In this document: positions 52,070 to 61,197 of the stretch, in pieces
Layout: every line of letters begins with the position of its first letter
Numbering within the stretch: position 1 is the first letter of the stretch
Assembly: GCF_050613145.1 (NCBI RefSeq)
Contig: NZ_CP192507.1
Location: 3,348,001-3,412,000, forward strand
Direction: 5' to 3'
DNA: 64,000 nucleotides
From: Lysinibacillus_B sp050613145
Lineage (GTDB): Bacteria > Bacillota > Bacilli > Bacillales_A > Planococcaceae
Notes under the pieces: model-generated
Databases searched by the model: none
Seen by the model: the letters and a program-made list of their open reading frames with translations, nothing else
What the model was told of the DNA's origin: nothing
Program-made: the position numbers and the translations under genes

Positions 52070-53080
52070 TTAAAAGTTACGGTCTGAACCACCACCACCA
52101 CCTGAATAACTATCGCTACTCCCATAGTCATAGTTCGAGTCACTAGACCTCCTAGTCTCACGTTCGGCTTCCCATGCAGCTGCTTCTGCCGCTTTTGCTG
52201 CTAAATACGCTTTATAGCCTTCCGAGCGGATATCTTGGCCTGTTAGCTTTTGATAAAACCAATAAAATGTCCCTTGTATTTTCCGGAACATCCATTTCAT
52301 TATTCCCCACGCTATCCAGCATATAACGGATAGCACAGCTAACATTATACCGCCGAAAAGAACAGCCCCAATTACTTCATAGAGCCAGTGAACTTCCTCC
52401 ACAAATACGTCTGATTGTTGCCAAGTATGCTCGATATTTTCTTCTGCTCGAATGGCTTCTACCACTTGTGCAAACGCTTTTGTATAATCCCCTTCTTTTA
52501 ATGCTGGCACCATATACGTATCCAGCATTTCACCTGTTTTACCGTCCGGGTAATCCCACTCTAGCCCGTAACCTGTCGCAATACGGACTTTATTATTGCC
52601 TTCTCCTTGAGAGGTTGTGACAAAAATAAGCATGCCATTATCTTTTTCCGCATCGCCAATTCCCCATTCACGGAAGACTTCTACTCCATACTCATAGGCC
52701 TCTAAATCACCAATCGTAGGCACTGTTAAAATAAAGTGAAACTTCAATCAGTGGAGGTTTTCCTCATCCCCCACTGATTGTTAGTTGAACCAATCGGGCT
52801 TTTACGGGCAGTTGATCTCCCACCTATGCTTCCCGATTTTCCTTAAGCCTTGAGGTGGGAGTCTTAATGCCCGTTAATGCGGGATAAACAGTTCCATAAT
52901 CCCTTGTGTTTGTAATTCCTTTGCAAAATCATTGATTTCTTTTTCAACTTCATCATTAATCACATTTTCATAATCAAATACAAACCCAGCTGTTGTTGGT
53001 CTAGGAGGAATTTCTGCAAATGCACTCAGCGGGAGGACAAAGATAAACAATGCAATAAGCAACAATACTCGCTGCTTCAT
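52070..53080 (-). pseudogene. TPM-domain (YgcG-type) protein, interrupted
   Basis: The 5' part (53080-52882) encodes a signal peptide (MKQRVLLLIALFIFVLPLSA) and the start of the TPM domain (FVFDYENVINDEVEKEIN). The 3' part (from about 52742) resumes at ILTVPTIGDLEAYEYGVEVFREWGIGD, continues the TPM domain, then a membrane helix near YEVIGAVLFGGIMLAVLSVI, and ends in Ser/Gly-rich GSSDSYSGGGGGS, typical of this family. About 130 bases of foreign hairpin-rich DNA separate them and add stops. The gene pairs with the lemA-like gene upstream, which is also broken. Confidence 0.85.
52745..52880 (-). mobile_element. Small IS200/IS605-like non-autonomous insertion
   Basis: Within the TPM gene lies about 130 bases with no coding capacity and several hairpins: CAGTGG / CCACTG near 52749-52775, TCCCACCT / AGGTGGGA near 52818-52860, and CCCG...CGGG near 52866-52884. 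Subterminal hairpins resemble the ends of IS605-type elements, so this may be an end-only derivative mobilised by a TnpA. Edges are approximate. Confidence 0.6.
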
Positions 53081-53646
53081 TCATTCTCTCTTCCGAAATC
53101 AATGGTAGGTGTTTCTACCACGCCTTCATTTATCTCAAAATAAGCCTTTTTCTCAAAACCAAACATGCCTGCAATCATATTGGAAATGTGCGAACATACT
53201 ATTAAAATCTCGCACGGTTTCATTGTAATCTTTCCGCGCGACAGCCAAACGATTTTCTGTTCCAGCTAACTCATCCATTAACCTCGTAAACTGTGTATTT
53301 GCTTTTAAATCCGGATAAGCCTCTACAATGACCATTAACTTTTCTAATGCCGTTGTTAATTCATCATTTGCTGCTGCAGCTTCTTCTGTCGTGGAAGCAG
53401 CACCGTAGTTTGTACGTGCCTCTGCAATTTGCATAAAAATAGCTTCCTCATGTGCTGCCTAACCTTTTACCGTTTCTACTAAATTTGGAATTAAGTCAAA
53501 TCTTCGTTGTAGTTGATTTTCAATTTGCGCCCAACCTGCATCAATTTGCTCCTCACCATTCACAAGGCTATTATATTTCAATACAACGGTGAACAAAGCA
53601 ATGCCAATGATCGCCATAATAACAATTAAAGCAACTTTGGCACTCT
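53077..53646 (-). pseudogene. LemA-family protein, inactivated
   Basis: Reading the frames together gives a LemA protein: membrane helix, then KYNSLVNGEEQIDAGWAQIENQLQRR and LVETVKG, next a TAG (53459-53461) where the family has Tyr (VKGYAAHE), then AAHEEAIFMQIAEAR to VRDFNS. A frame change near 53195 follows, after which NMIAGMFGFEKKAYFE continues to a TGA overlapping the TPM start. At least two lesions are therefore present, and the N-terminal start is unclear. LemA and TPM proteins commonly form an operon. Confidence 0.85.
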
Positions 53647-53775
53647 ATCAATTATCCTTAATAATACAATAACCCCTTTTATTTGAATTTATTACTTATT
53701 ATTAAGTATGCATAATAAAATCAAAAAAAGCCACAATATATTGCGTACCAACTAAAGAAATGGAGGACTTACTTT

Positions 53776-54387
53776 ATGTTTACACAACCGTCTGAATCTC
53801 AAGGTAATCAACAGCCAATTTCGATGAACCATGGTGCGCATGAAGTAATGGATGTACATGAAGTGTTAAGCGCTTGTATTGGAGCATTAAACCAATGTGT
53901 ACTCATGCGAAACCAAATTCAAGATCCAGAATTACTCGGCATTTTAGATCGCCAATATGCTTTCATGCTCGATGAATACAACATTACAGCAGAAGCTTAT
54001 AAAACAGGACATGATCCAAAACACCCAACCAAAACGTACAACATGCAAATGGGTAACGATGTAAAATATGGATTAAGTGCTGGCGAGCCGAAAAAACCAA
54101 TTCAATCCCCTAATGAAGTAGATGACGAAATTATCGCGGGCGCACTCCTTTCTATGCATAAAACAAGCGCTGTCGGAAAAACACAAGCTGCGCTTGAATC
54201 AACAAACCCTGTTGTCCGTCGCGTATTGCAAGACTCTGTTCCAAATAGTGTAGAAATGGCGTATGAAATTTCACTTTATTTAAATAAACGCGGTATGTAT
54301 CAAGTGCCACAACTTGCACAACCAGATATGAATATTATGCTTAATGCATACGGTCAAGCTGGAAAAGCAAAAAATATGCCGAACTAA
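53776..54387 (+). CDS. CotF-family spore coat protein
   Basis: 203 residues behind TGGAGGAC. The Coat_F domain has a ferritin-like helical pattern: HEVLSACIGALNQCVLMRNQIQDPELLGILDRQ at 28-60 and a second, later half around DDEIIAGALLSMHKTSAVGKT (about 117-137). It ends in a Gln/Pro/Asn tail. Such proteins assemble in the spore coat of Bacillales, so the host is likely a spore former. No sigma-K-type promoter was identified with confidence. Confidence 0.85.
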   Translation: MFTQPSESQGNQQPISMNHGAHEVMDVHEVLSACIGALNQCVLMRNQIQDPELLGILDRQYAFMLDEYNITAEAYKTGHDPKHPTKTYNMQMGNDVKYGLSAGEPKKPIQSPNEVDDEIIAGALLSMHKTSAVGKTQAALESTNPVVRRVLQDSVPNSVEMAYEISLYLNKRGMYQVPQLAQPDMNIMLNAYGQAGKAKNMPN

Positions 54388-54490
54388 TGTTATATCCCCC
54401 CACATAGATAAATCCATCTCCACTTCTTGAGATGTTGTTCCTTATTATACGATTATCTATATAACCCTATACGGTACTCTCCTACAAAAA

Positions 54491-54528
54491 ATCCATTCAA
54501 GTCGCCCGTCTTGAATGGATTTTCTTAG
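54491..54528 (+). terminator. Terminator after cotF
   Basis: Perfect 11-bp stem ATCCATTCAAG / CTTGAATGGAT with an 8-nt loop followed by TTTCTTAG. Confidence 0.85.
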
Positions 54529-54591
54529 TTACTCACAATGAGCAAAAAATCATCCTAAAAATACCAATTTAATAGTAAAAGGTATGTATCT

Positions 54592-54734
54592 AGCCTCCGC
54601 GCTTTGCCACAGCCTACACAGGAGCTAAAACAGGCGCGGCCTGTTTGGATCTCCTGTTCCTGCTCCTGACGTTGCACTTTCGTCGCAAAGAAAATCTTGG
54701 CTCCTGTGGCTATGGCGCGCTACGGCAAAAGTGA
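54592..54734 (+). repeat. Interspersed repeat type 1, copy b
   Basis: Nearly identical to 26806-26948, with only scattered base changes, for example GCGCGGCC for GCGTGGCC. The flanking bases before (GAGCAAAAAATCATCCTAAA) and after (AAATACTTCTC-like) are also shared with copy c at 58485, so the duplicated unit is longer than the repeat itself. Confidence 0.88.
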
Positions 54735-54889
54735 ATACTTCTCGATATACTAGAAAAACATTTCTCTTCTCTAAAAGAAACTACTTTCTTTCCATTTGCA
54801 AATATAATTGCTCAACCTCTATTGTAATTAAGGAGAATCTTTCTTTATTTTTAGCAACTGATTATTGTATTCAACAATAGTTACTTGTA

Positions 54890-55183
54890 GCGGAGGCACG
54901 AGCGTGTAGCTGACGGCATACGCCTTTCGCTACAGAGCAATGTTTTTCTGCACCGGAAGTGAAGCGGCAGGTGCAAAGCTTCCTATGGGAAAAGTGATAA
55001 AGGAACGAAGGCTAAAACCGTCACATCGTGTGACAACGCCTTCGTGACCAACATCATGTTGGCCCCAAGACCCCGTAGGAAATTTATTTGCGACGAAAGC
55101 GTAGCGACAGGAGCACCGAAGGATGAGTGACGAGGAGGCCTGATCTCGCCCTTGGAAAGCGAGTGCCGGAGCGGAAAGCAACG
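54890..55183 (+). repeat. Interspersed repeat type 2, enlarged copy b
   Basis: It begins GTTACTTGTAGCGGAGGCAC and ends GAGTGCCGGAGCGGAAAGCA, as copy c does, but is about 160 bases longer. The extra part holds further hairpins, such as CATCATGTTGG and CATCGTGTGACAACG, and looks like a second folded unit inserted in the first. No gene is recognised between 54530 and 55284. Confidence 0.75.
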
Positions 55184-55241
55184 TGTACTCAAATGGTAAT
55201 ATATGTTTCAGGATTTCCTCATTACAAGTTAGTTAATAAAA

Positions 55242-55284
55242 AAACATCAGCTTGCAATAAAATCTCGCAAGCTGATGTTTTTCA
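55242..55284 (-). terminator. Terminator after the amino-acid ABC operon
   Basis: Perfect stem AAACATCAGCTTGC / GCAAGCTGATGTTT (55242-55255 with 55267-55280); T-rich on the minus strand. Confidence 0.88.
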
Positions 55285-56010
55285 TTATTTTAGCACTTTC
55301 CCTAAAAATGCTTTTGTACGTTCGTTTTGCGGATTGCCGAATACATCGTCAGGATGGCCTTCTTCAACGATGTATCCACCATCCATAAAGAGTACACGGT
55401 CACCCACTTCACGTGCAAAGCCCATTTCGTGCGTGACGACAACCATTGTCATGCCCTCTTTGGCAAGGTCTTTCATGACATCTAACACCTCATTTACCAT
55501 TTCTGGGTCAAGTGCTGATGTCGGTTCATCAAACAAGATGACTTTCGGCTTCATCGCAAGTGCACGTGCGATGGCGACACGTTGCTGTTGTCCACCTGAC
55601 AGTTGCTGTGGAAAATTATCTGCTTTCGCACGCAACCCTACTTTATCCAGCAATTCTAATGCTAGTTTTTCAGCCGCCGCTTTGCTCATTTTACGAATTT
55701 GCATCGGGGCCATTGTAATATTATCTAATACCGTCATATGCGGGAATAAATTAAATTGCTGGAATACCATGCCCACTTCCGTACGAATATCATTAATATT
55801 CGTTTTCGGATCATTAATTTTTACGCCCTCAATATAAATAGCTCCGTCTGTTACTTCCTCTAATAAGTTTAAGCAACGAAGGAATGTGCTTTTCCCTGAA
55901 CCAGATGGCCCGATTACACAAACAACTTCTTTTTCTTTTATTTCATAATCGATACCTTTTAACACTTCAAGCTTACCGAAATATTTGTGTAGATTTTCTA
56001 CTTTAATCAT
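55285..56010 (-). CDS. Polar amino-acid ABC transporter, ATPase subunit
   Basis: 241 residues. Walker A GPSGSGKST (about 34-42), Q-loop, signature LSGGQQQRVAIARAL (about 135-149) and Walker B ILFDEPTSALD are all present, with the switch His in VTHEMGFA. It closely fits the GlnQ/ArtP/TcyN type. It powers import through the permease encoded just upstream, whose stop it overlaps by 4 bases. Confidence 0.95.
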   Translation of the reverse strand: MIKVENLHKYFGKLEVLKGIDYEIKEKEVVCVIGPSGSGKSTFLRCLNLLEEVTDGAIYIEGVKINDPKTNINDIRTEVGMVFQQFNLFPHMTVLDNITMAPMQIRKMSKAAAEKLALELLDKVGLRAKADNFPQQLSGGQQQRVAIARALAMKPKVILFDEPTSALDPEMVNEVLDVMKDLAKEGMTMVVVTHEMGFAREVGDRVLFMDGGYIVEEGHPDDVFGNPQNERTKAFLGKVLK

Positions 56011-56714
56011 GTCTCGGCACGCCCTTTCTTTTTACGTGGCGTGTACTCAATGCTCACACGCTTTTCTACAAACCCAATTAGTTTCGTTACCGCATACGTT
56101 AAGACAAGATATAGGAACGCTGCAAATAAGTACGGCTCCCAGAAACGCTGATACGTTCCTGCTACGACTTTACTTACGTATAAGATTTCTGCACCTGCAA
56201 TGACTGTCACAAGCGAGGAATCTTTTAATAATGCAATAAACTCGTTTCCAAGCGGCGGAATCATACGGCGGAACGCTTGCGGTAAAATTACCTTACGCAT
56301 CGCTTGCGTATGCGTTAACCCAAGTGAACGTGCTGCTTCCATTTGCCCTTTATCGATCGATAGGATACCTGCGCGGAAAATTTCTGCATTGTATGCTGCA
56401 CTATTTAACACTAGTCCTACAATACCCGATACCCACCAGCTCATCGCATGACCGAAGATTGTTGGAATTAACGCTAAGTGAATTAATAATAATTGCACAA
56501 GCATTGGTGTACCACGGAATATATCGACATAAATTTTACATGGCCAGTAAATCAGTTTATTTTTTGACATTTGTCCAAGTCCGAGGAATAAACCGAGGAA
56601 TACCCCTCCGACATAACCACTTAATGTTAATAGAATTGTCGCCCAAATACCTTTAAGATATAGCTCACGGTAGTTCCAGATTATGTCCCAACGGAAAAAA
56701 TCAAACAACTCCAT
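56007..56714 (-). CDS. Polar amino-acid ABC transporter, permease subunit
   Basis: 235 residues; ATG at 56712-56714 behind GGAGGTGTTTC-like sequence. Five hydrophobic segments and the EAA loop AARSLGLTHTQAMRKVILPQAFRRMIPPLGNEFI are visible, typical of His/Glu/Gln/Arg permeases. It works as a dimer with the ATPase. It starts 23 bases after the binding-protein gene. Confidence 0.93.
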   Translation of the reverse strand: MELFDFFRWDIIWNYRELYLKGIWATILLTLSGYVGGVFLGLFLGLGQMSKNKLIYWPCKIYVDIFRGTPMLVQLLLIHLALIPTIFGHAMSWWVSGIVGLVLNSAAYNAEIFRAGILSIDKGQMEAARSLGLTHTQAMRKVILPQAFRRMIPPLGNEFIALLKDSSLVTVIAGAEILYVSKVVAGTYQRFWEPYLFAAFLYLVLTYAVTKLIGFVEKRVSIEYTPRKKKGRAET

Positions 56715-56736
56715 CTGAAACACCTCCATTTATGTT

Positions 56737-57516
56737 TTACTCGATTTCAGTACCTGTAATTTCTGCTAATTTACCGTTATCTTTAATTTTTTGTAGTCCT
56801 TCGTTTAATAAATCAAGTAATTCTTCGTTCCCTTTTTTCACCATGAAACCGAAGTAATCTACTTCAAATGAATCGTCTTCGATTGCTTTTAACCCTGAAT
56901 CTGGATTATTTTTAATGTATTCTAAAATAACAGCGTTATCCCCGATTGCTGCTTCTGAAGAACCGTTTAACACTTCCGTTAATGCTACTGAGAAGTTTTC
57001 ATACGCTAAAATGTTCGAGCTCGCAATTCCTTGTAATTCTTGTGCTGCAATATGACCTGTTGTATTGATTTGTACAGACACTTTTTTGTCTTTTAAATCT
57101 TCAAATGACTCAATATCTGACTCCTCTTTTGTCACGATTAATAAAGATGCTTCGTAATACGGCTCTGTAAAGTCATACGTTTCTAAACGTTCCTCGGTAA
57201 TCGTGATGGCAGCAGCCCCCATATCAATTTCTCCTGTTGTTACTTGGCTCATCATTGAGTCCCAACCAACATTTTTGATTTCAGTTTCAACGCCCATTTC
57301 TTCACCAATCGCCGCTAAAATTTGAGCGTCTAAGCCTACTACATTCCCTTTATCATCTAAATATTCAAATGGCGCATATGTTGCTTCTGTCCCTGCCACA
57401 ATTTTTGTGATTTCTCCACCTTCAGAGTTTTTTGCCTCATCTCCTGAACAAGCAGCTAATAACATCGATGCCGCTGCTAATGGTGCTACGATTTTAAATA
57501 AAGATTTTTTAAACAT
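56737..57516 (-). CDS. Amino-acid ABC transporter, substrate-binding lipoprotein
   Basis: 259 residues; ATG at 57514-57516 behind GAGGAGG. Signal peptide with lipobox LLAAC (Cys at about 22). It has an SBP_bac_3 (PBPb) domain with GTEATYAPFEYLDDKGNVVGLDAQ and GEIDMGAAAITITEERLETYDFTEPY, the pattern of polar amino-acid binding proteins. Substrate is not assigned (glutamine, arginine or cystine are possible). First gene of the operon. Confidence 0.94.
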   Translation of the reverse strand: MFKKSLFKIVAPLAAASMLLAACSGDEAKNSEGGEITKIVAGTEATYAPFEYLDDKGNVVGLDAQILAAIGEEMGVETEIKNVGWDSMMSQVTTGEIDMGAAAITITEERLETYDFTEPYYEASLLIVTKEESDIESFEDLKDKKVSVQINTTGHIAAQELQGIASSNILAYENFSVALTEVLNGSSEAAIGDNAVILEYIKNNPDSGLKAIEDDSFEVDYFGFMVKKGNEELLDLLNEGLQKIKDNGKLAEITGTEIE

Positions 57517-57537
57517 ATACAATTCCTCCTCATTCAA

Positions 57538-58232
57538 TTATCAGTCAATTGTTGTCTATTTTTGATATTACCCATTATAGTAAGTTCTGAATTTATATAC
57601 AACAGGAAATTTTATAAAAAATGATTATTTTTTCACAACGATGAATTTTTATAACGAATTTACCGAGAAAAATTGATAAAATCAAATAATTATTCGTTAA
57701 TCCATTAAATTGGAAATGATTCACCTTTCATTTTTATGCAACAAAAAAGCCGTCACTTCTTGTGACGACTATTATGAAAACCCAATTTATTATTTCATCA
57801 AATCCAGCTTTGAATTATTTTGTTAGAAATAGTTTAAGAAGAATGAATTTAGGATAAAATGGAATCGGTACAGTGATCTTCATTTTATCCTACTCATTCC
57901 CCTGCACATTCACAGGCTGCTAAACTATGAATGTAGAATCAGGTGTTGCTATAACATATATATAATTGAAACAGTAAAATGGCGCCCGAATATGGGCATG
58001 ATAGTATATGCGACTATAGCTACAATTCAGCCTAGAAAAATTATGTCATATTTCATGAAAGCATGCCGAATTTACGTATCTACTCGCAATTAAGTACAAC
58101 ATTTAATAATTTACTAATAATCTTTTGATTTTTCAAGTAGTTAATGTAGAATAAAGTATTTCTTTATCGAATTTTGTCTTTTTTTTGAACAGTTACTAAG
58201 GAGAAGGTATAAAAGAAGCAGACAAATAAAAA
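57538..58232. other. Gene-free stretch with terminator-like and hairpin signals
   Basis: No coding region is recognised in about 700 bases. On the minus strand a stem GTCGTCAC / GTGACGGC followed by TTTTTTG (57767-57743) looks like a terminator although no gene precedes it nearby. A perfect inverted repeat AGGATAAAATG / CATTTTATCCT lies at 57851-57861 and 57881-57891. A small RNA transcribed leftwards is possible. The promoter of the ABC operon must lie at the left edge. Confidence 0.45.
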
Positions 58233-58255
58233 AACCTTGTATACAAAACAAGGTT
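58233..58255 (-). terminator. Terminator after tRNA-Arg
   Basis: AACCTTG / CAAGGTT stem with a 9-nt loop. On the minus strand it is followed by TTTTTTTATTTG. Confidence 0.8.
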
Positions 58256-58267
58256 GACATGTTATAG

Positions 58268-58342
58268 TGGCGCCCTCGGAGGGAATCGAACCCCCAGTTC
58301 AAGAACCGGAATCTTGCGTTTTATCCATTAAACCACGAGGGC
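58268..58342 (-). tRNA. tRNA-Arg(CCG)
   Basis: 75 nt including CCA. The acceptor stem GCCCTCG pairs with CGAGGGC, the anticodon stem CAAGA / TCTTG closes the loop TTCCGGT with anticodon CCG, and the T-arm is GGGGGTTCGATTCCCTC-like. It reads CGG codons. It is a single gene with its own terminator. Confidence 0.95.
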
Positions 58343-58484
58343 CAAGTAATCATGACTTATTCATTATACAAATGACAGGTGCACATTTCAACTATTAAAC
58401 TTTGTAAATGAAGGCTAATACTCGTAATGAGCAAAAATACATCCTAAAAATATAAGTAGGGTAATTAAACTAAAGTGGTGTCGT

Positions 58485-58587
58485 AGCCTCCGCGCTTTGC
58501 CACAGCCTACACAGGAGCTAAAACAGGCGTGGCCTGTTTGGATCTCCTGTTCCGGCTCCTGTGGCTATGGCGCGCTACGGCAAAAGT
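58485..58587 (+). repeat. Interspersed repeat type 1, shortened copy c
   Basis: Same start and end as copies a and b, but about 40 bases of the middle (the CTGACG...AAATCTT segment) are missing, joined at CTCCTGTTCCGGCTCCTGTG. The remaining parts still pair. Confidence 0.85.
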
Positions 58588-58732
58588 AAATACTTCTCAA
58601 TATGCTAGAAAAACATTTCTCTTCTTTAAAAGAAATCATTTTCTTTCTATTTACACATATCGTTGCCTAGTAGCTCCTGTAATCTCTGAGGATATTTATT
58701 GTTTTGAGCAAACCATTTTTTATTGAACAATA

Positions 58733-58863
58733 GTTGCTTGTAGCGGAGGCACGAGACTCCTACGGGAAAAGCGAGACAATCAAGACCCCGCAGAAGCGAA
58801 GGATGAGCGACGAGGAGGCTTGATCTCGCCCGTGGAAAGCGAGTGCCGGAGCGGAAAGCAACG
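58733..58863 (+). repeat. Interspersed repeat type 2, copy c
   Basis: 131 nt from GTTGCTTGTAGCGGAGGCAC to GGAGCGGAAAGCAACG; ends GTTGCTT / AAAGCAAC pair. The core matches the other copies. It lies 78 bases before the clpP promoter. Confidence 0.88.
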
Positions 58864-58940
58864 TTTACCCAAATAGTAATATATGTTTAGTGATTTCCTC
58901 ATTATGAGCTAAATGTTATTCAAAGAAGTCAGAGTTTATA

Positions 58941-58967
58941 TTTGACCTTCCTTGACTATTATGTGTA
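58941..58967 (+). promoter_or_regulatory. clpP promoter with CtsR-type operator
   Basis: TTTGACC-TTC-CTTGACT (58941-58957) is a tandem heptad close to the CtsR site (GGTCAAA repeats, read on the other strand). It overlaps a promoter, -35 TTGACC (58942-58947), 18 bases, then TATGAT (58966 onward). CtsR represses clp genes until heat or other protein stress. Confidence 0.75.
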
Positions 58968-59048
58968 TGATAATGGTACAGCTGATGGGTTCTTCCCTTA
59001 CCAGCATTGAGCATTCGAATTTACCTTTTTAAAAGGAGGATATTTTGT

Positions 59049-59630
59049 ATGAATTTAATCCCTACAGTTATTGAACAAACAAGTCGTGGAGAGCGTGCGT
59101 ATGATATTTATTCACGCCTACTAAAAGACCGTATTATTTTATTAGGAAGTGGCATTGATGATAATGTGGCGAACTCAATCGTTGCACAATTATTATTCCT
59201 TGAAGCGGAAGACTCAGATAAAGATATTACGCTTTACATTAACTCACCAGGTGGCTCTATCACAGCTGGTATGGCCATTTACGATACGATGAACTACATT
59301 AAACCAAAAGTATCTACAATTTGTATCGGTATGGCAGCATCTATGGGTGCCTTCTTACTTGCTGCGGGTGAGCCAGGTAAGCGTTTTGCATTACCGAACG
59401 CAGAAGTAATGATTCACCAGCCACTTGGCGGTGCACAAGGGCAAGCAACAGAAATCGAAATCGCTGCTAAACGTATTTTATTCTTACGCGAGAAATTAAA
59501 TACAATCCTGTCTGAAAAAACAGGTCAATCGCTAGATATCATCGCTCGCGATACAGATCGTGATAACTTCATGACTGCAGAACGTGCCAAAGAATACGGC
59601 TTAATTGACCACATTATCGAACGTAAATAA
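59049..59630 (+). CDS. clpP: ATP-dependent Clp protease proteolytic subunit
   Basis: 193 residues; ATG at 59049 behind AAAGGAGG, so an upstream extension is excluded. Catalytic Ser in GMAASMGAFLL (Ser98-type), His in MIHQPLGGAQGQ and Asp in DTDRDNFM. It forms a 14-subunit barrel that degrades proteins unfolded by ClpX/ClpC/ClpE, including ssrA-tagged peptides. The CtsR-type site upstream fits heat-shock control. Confidence 0.98.
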   Translation: MNLIPTVIEQTSRGERAYDIYSRLLKDRIILLGSGIDDNVANSIVAQLLFLEAEDSDKDITLYINSPGGSITAGMAIYDTMNYIKPKVSTICIGMAASMGAFLLAAGEPGKRFALPNAEVMIHQPLGGAQGQATEIEIAAKRILFLREKLNTILSEKTGQSLDIIARDTDRDNFMTAERAKEYGLIDHIIERK

Positions 59631-59647
59631 GTAAAATCAGACCTACC

Positions 59648-59677
59648 AAACGCTCGGCTATGCCGAGCGTTTTTATA
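59648..59677 (+). terminator. Terminator after clpP
   Basis: CGCTCGGC / GCCGAGCG hairpin (59651-59658 with 59662-59669) followed by TTTTTATATTTTT. Confidence 0.92.
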
Positions 59678-59700
59678 TTTTTAAAATCATATAGAAAAAA

Positions 59701-59728
59701 GGCGCAGAAAGTAAAAACTTTCCGCCCC
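59701..59728 (-). terminator. Terminator after crh
   Basis: GGCG-CA-GAAAGT / ACTTTC-CGCC stem, with T's following on the minus strand. It faces the clpP terminator between convergent genes. Confidence 0.85.
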
Positions 59729-59732
59729 CTTT

Positions 59733-59990
59733 TTAATCTTCTTGTTGAATTAGTGCTGTCAGTGAATGAATCGCCATTTCAGCATCATCACCATCTGCCA
59801 TTAATGTCACCATCGTACCTTTTGCGATCGCTAGGCTCATAATGCCCATAATGGACTTCGCATTTACTTTTTTCTCATCTTTTTGTAAATATACCTCTGA
59901 CTTATAACGATTCGCTTCTTGCACGAAAAGTGCTGCTTGGCGTGCTTGTAAGCCTGATTTTAATTTTACTTGTACTTGGTTTTCAACCAT
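59733..59990 (-). CDS. crh: HPr-like catabolite repression protein Crh
   Basis: 85 residues; ATG at 59988-59990 behind AAGGGAG. It has the HPr fold, but the PTS phosphohistidine is replaced by Gln15 (GLQARQAA), while regulatory Ser46 (KSIMGIM) remains. That is the definition of Crh, which is phosphorylated at Ser46 by HPr kinase and acts as a CcpA partner. In Bacillus it is the last gene of the yvcI-yvcJ-yvcK-whiA-crh cluster, as here. Confidence 0.95.
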   Translation of the reverse strand: MVENQVQVKLKSGLQARQAALFVQEANRYKSEVYLQKDEKKVNAKSIMGIMSLAIAKGTMVTLMADGDDAEMAIHSLTALIQQED

Positions 59991-60183
59991 TAGCAAAACT
60001 CCCTTTCACAACCGTGCATCCATTTATTTCTATCTTAGCGAAAACACCGAAAAAGAACAACGCTTCCTGATGAAATCGTTATCATTTTCTTTTAGGGCTA
60101 TACATCTCGAACTAAAATTAAATCGAGATGAGGTCCTAAATTTGATTATCTGTAAAAATCGTAAGAGTGCCAATATGTACTCT

Positions 60184-61131
60184 TTAATTTTTCACTTGTT
60201 CTCCTCGACGTAACGCAGTGGCAATTTCGTCAATTTTTCGGAGGCGATGATTCACGCCCGATTTGCTCACAATACCGGTAGATACCATTTCTCCTAGTTC
60301 CTTTAACGTTACGTCTTGATATTCTACTCGAAGCCGCGCAATTTCACGCAACTTTTCTGGTAATTGGTCTAATCCAATTGTATTTTCGATAAAACGTATA
60401 TTTTCTACTTGACGGAGTGCTGCACCAATCGTTTTGTTTAAATTAGCGGTTTCACAATTGACAATACGATTTACACTGTTACGCATATCACGTACAATAC
60501 GCACATCTTCAAATTTTAACATCGCTTGATGAGCTCCCACTAAGCTAAGAAAATCAGAAATCTTTTCTGCTTCTTTTAAATACGTCACAAAGCCTTTTTT
60601 ACGTTCGATTGTTTTCGCATTCAAATGATATTCATTCATTAAGTCTGCTAGTGCCTCACCGTGCTCTTTGTAAAGTGAGTAGACTTCTAAATGATAGGCA
60701 GATGTTTCTGGATTATTGACAGATCCACCCGCTAAAAAGGCCCCGCGTAAGTAGGCACGCTTTTGATTATTTTTTGGAACAAGTTCCTTTTCAATCATAT
60801 GATGAAATTGAAAATCATCTGAAATGATGTATAAATCCGTTAATAATTCTTTTGCCCCTTCACGAACACGGCAAATGTATACATTATTTTTCTTCAGACG
60901 CATTTTTTTCCGTACTAGTAGCTCCACATTATACGTATACAGTTTTTTTACAATCGTATATAATCGTCTAGCAATCGCTGCATTCTCCGTTTGCACATCT
61001 AAGCTGAGTTGACGATTCGTAAAGCTAAGCGAGCCATTCATTCGAATGAGGGCGGATAGCTCTGCCTTCAAGCTGAGATCATCTGCATCGACTTGTGTTA
61101 ATTCTTTTTTTGTTTCTGAAGCAAATGACAT
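60184..61131 (-). CDS. whiA: Sporulation/cell-division regulator WhiA
   Basis: 315 residues; ATG at 61129-61131 behind AAAGGGGGAT. An N-terminal LAGLIDADG-like fold without nuclease residues (about 15-200), then a C-terminal helix-turn-helix with LRVEYQDVTLKELGEM and SGVNHRLRKI. In Bacillus it influences cell division and lipid composition and binds DNA weakly. It follows yvcK by about 65 bases in the conserved cluster. Confidence 0.96.
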   Translation of the reverse strand: MSFASETKKELTQVDADDLSLKAELSALIRMNGSLSFTNRQLSLDVQTENAAIARRLYTIVKKLYTYNVELLVRKKMRLKKNNVYICRVREGAKELLTDLYIISDDFQFHHMIEKELVPKNNQKRAYLRGAFLAGGSVNNPETSAYHLEVYSLYKEHGEALADLMNEYHLNAKTIERKKGFVTYLKEAEKISDFLSLVGAHQAMLKFEDVRIVRDMRNSVNRIVNCETANLNKTIGAALRQVENIRFIENTIGLDQLPEKLREIARLRVEYQDVTLKELGEMVSTGIVSKSGVNHRLRKIDEIATALRRGEQVKN

Positions 61132-61197
61132 GTGATTATCCCCCTTTCTTACACAATATGTATGCACTATCATACCATATGTTTGCGATAATCTTGC

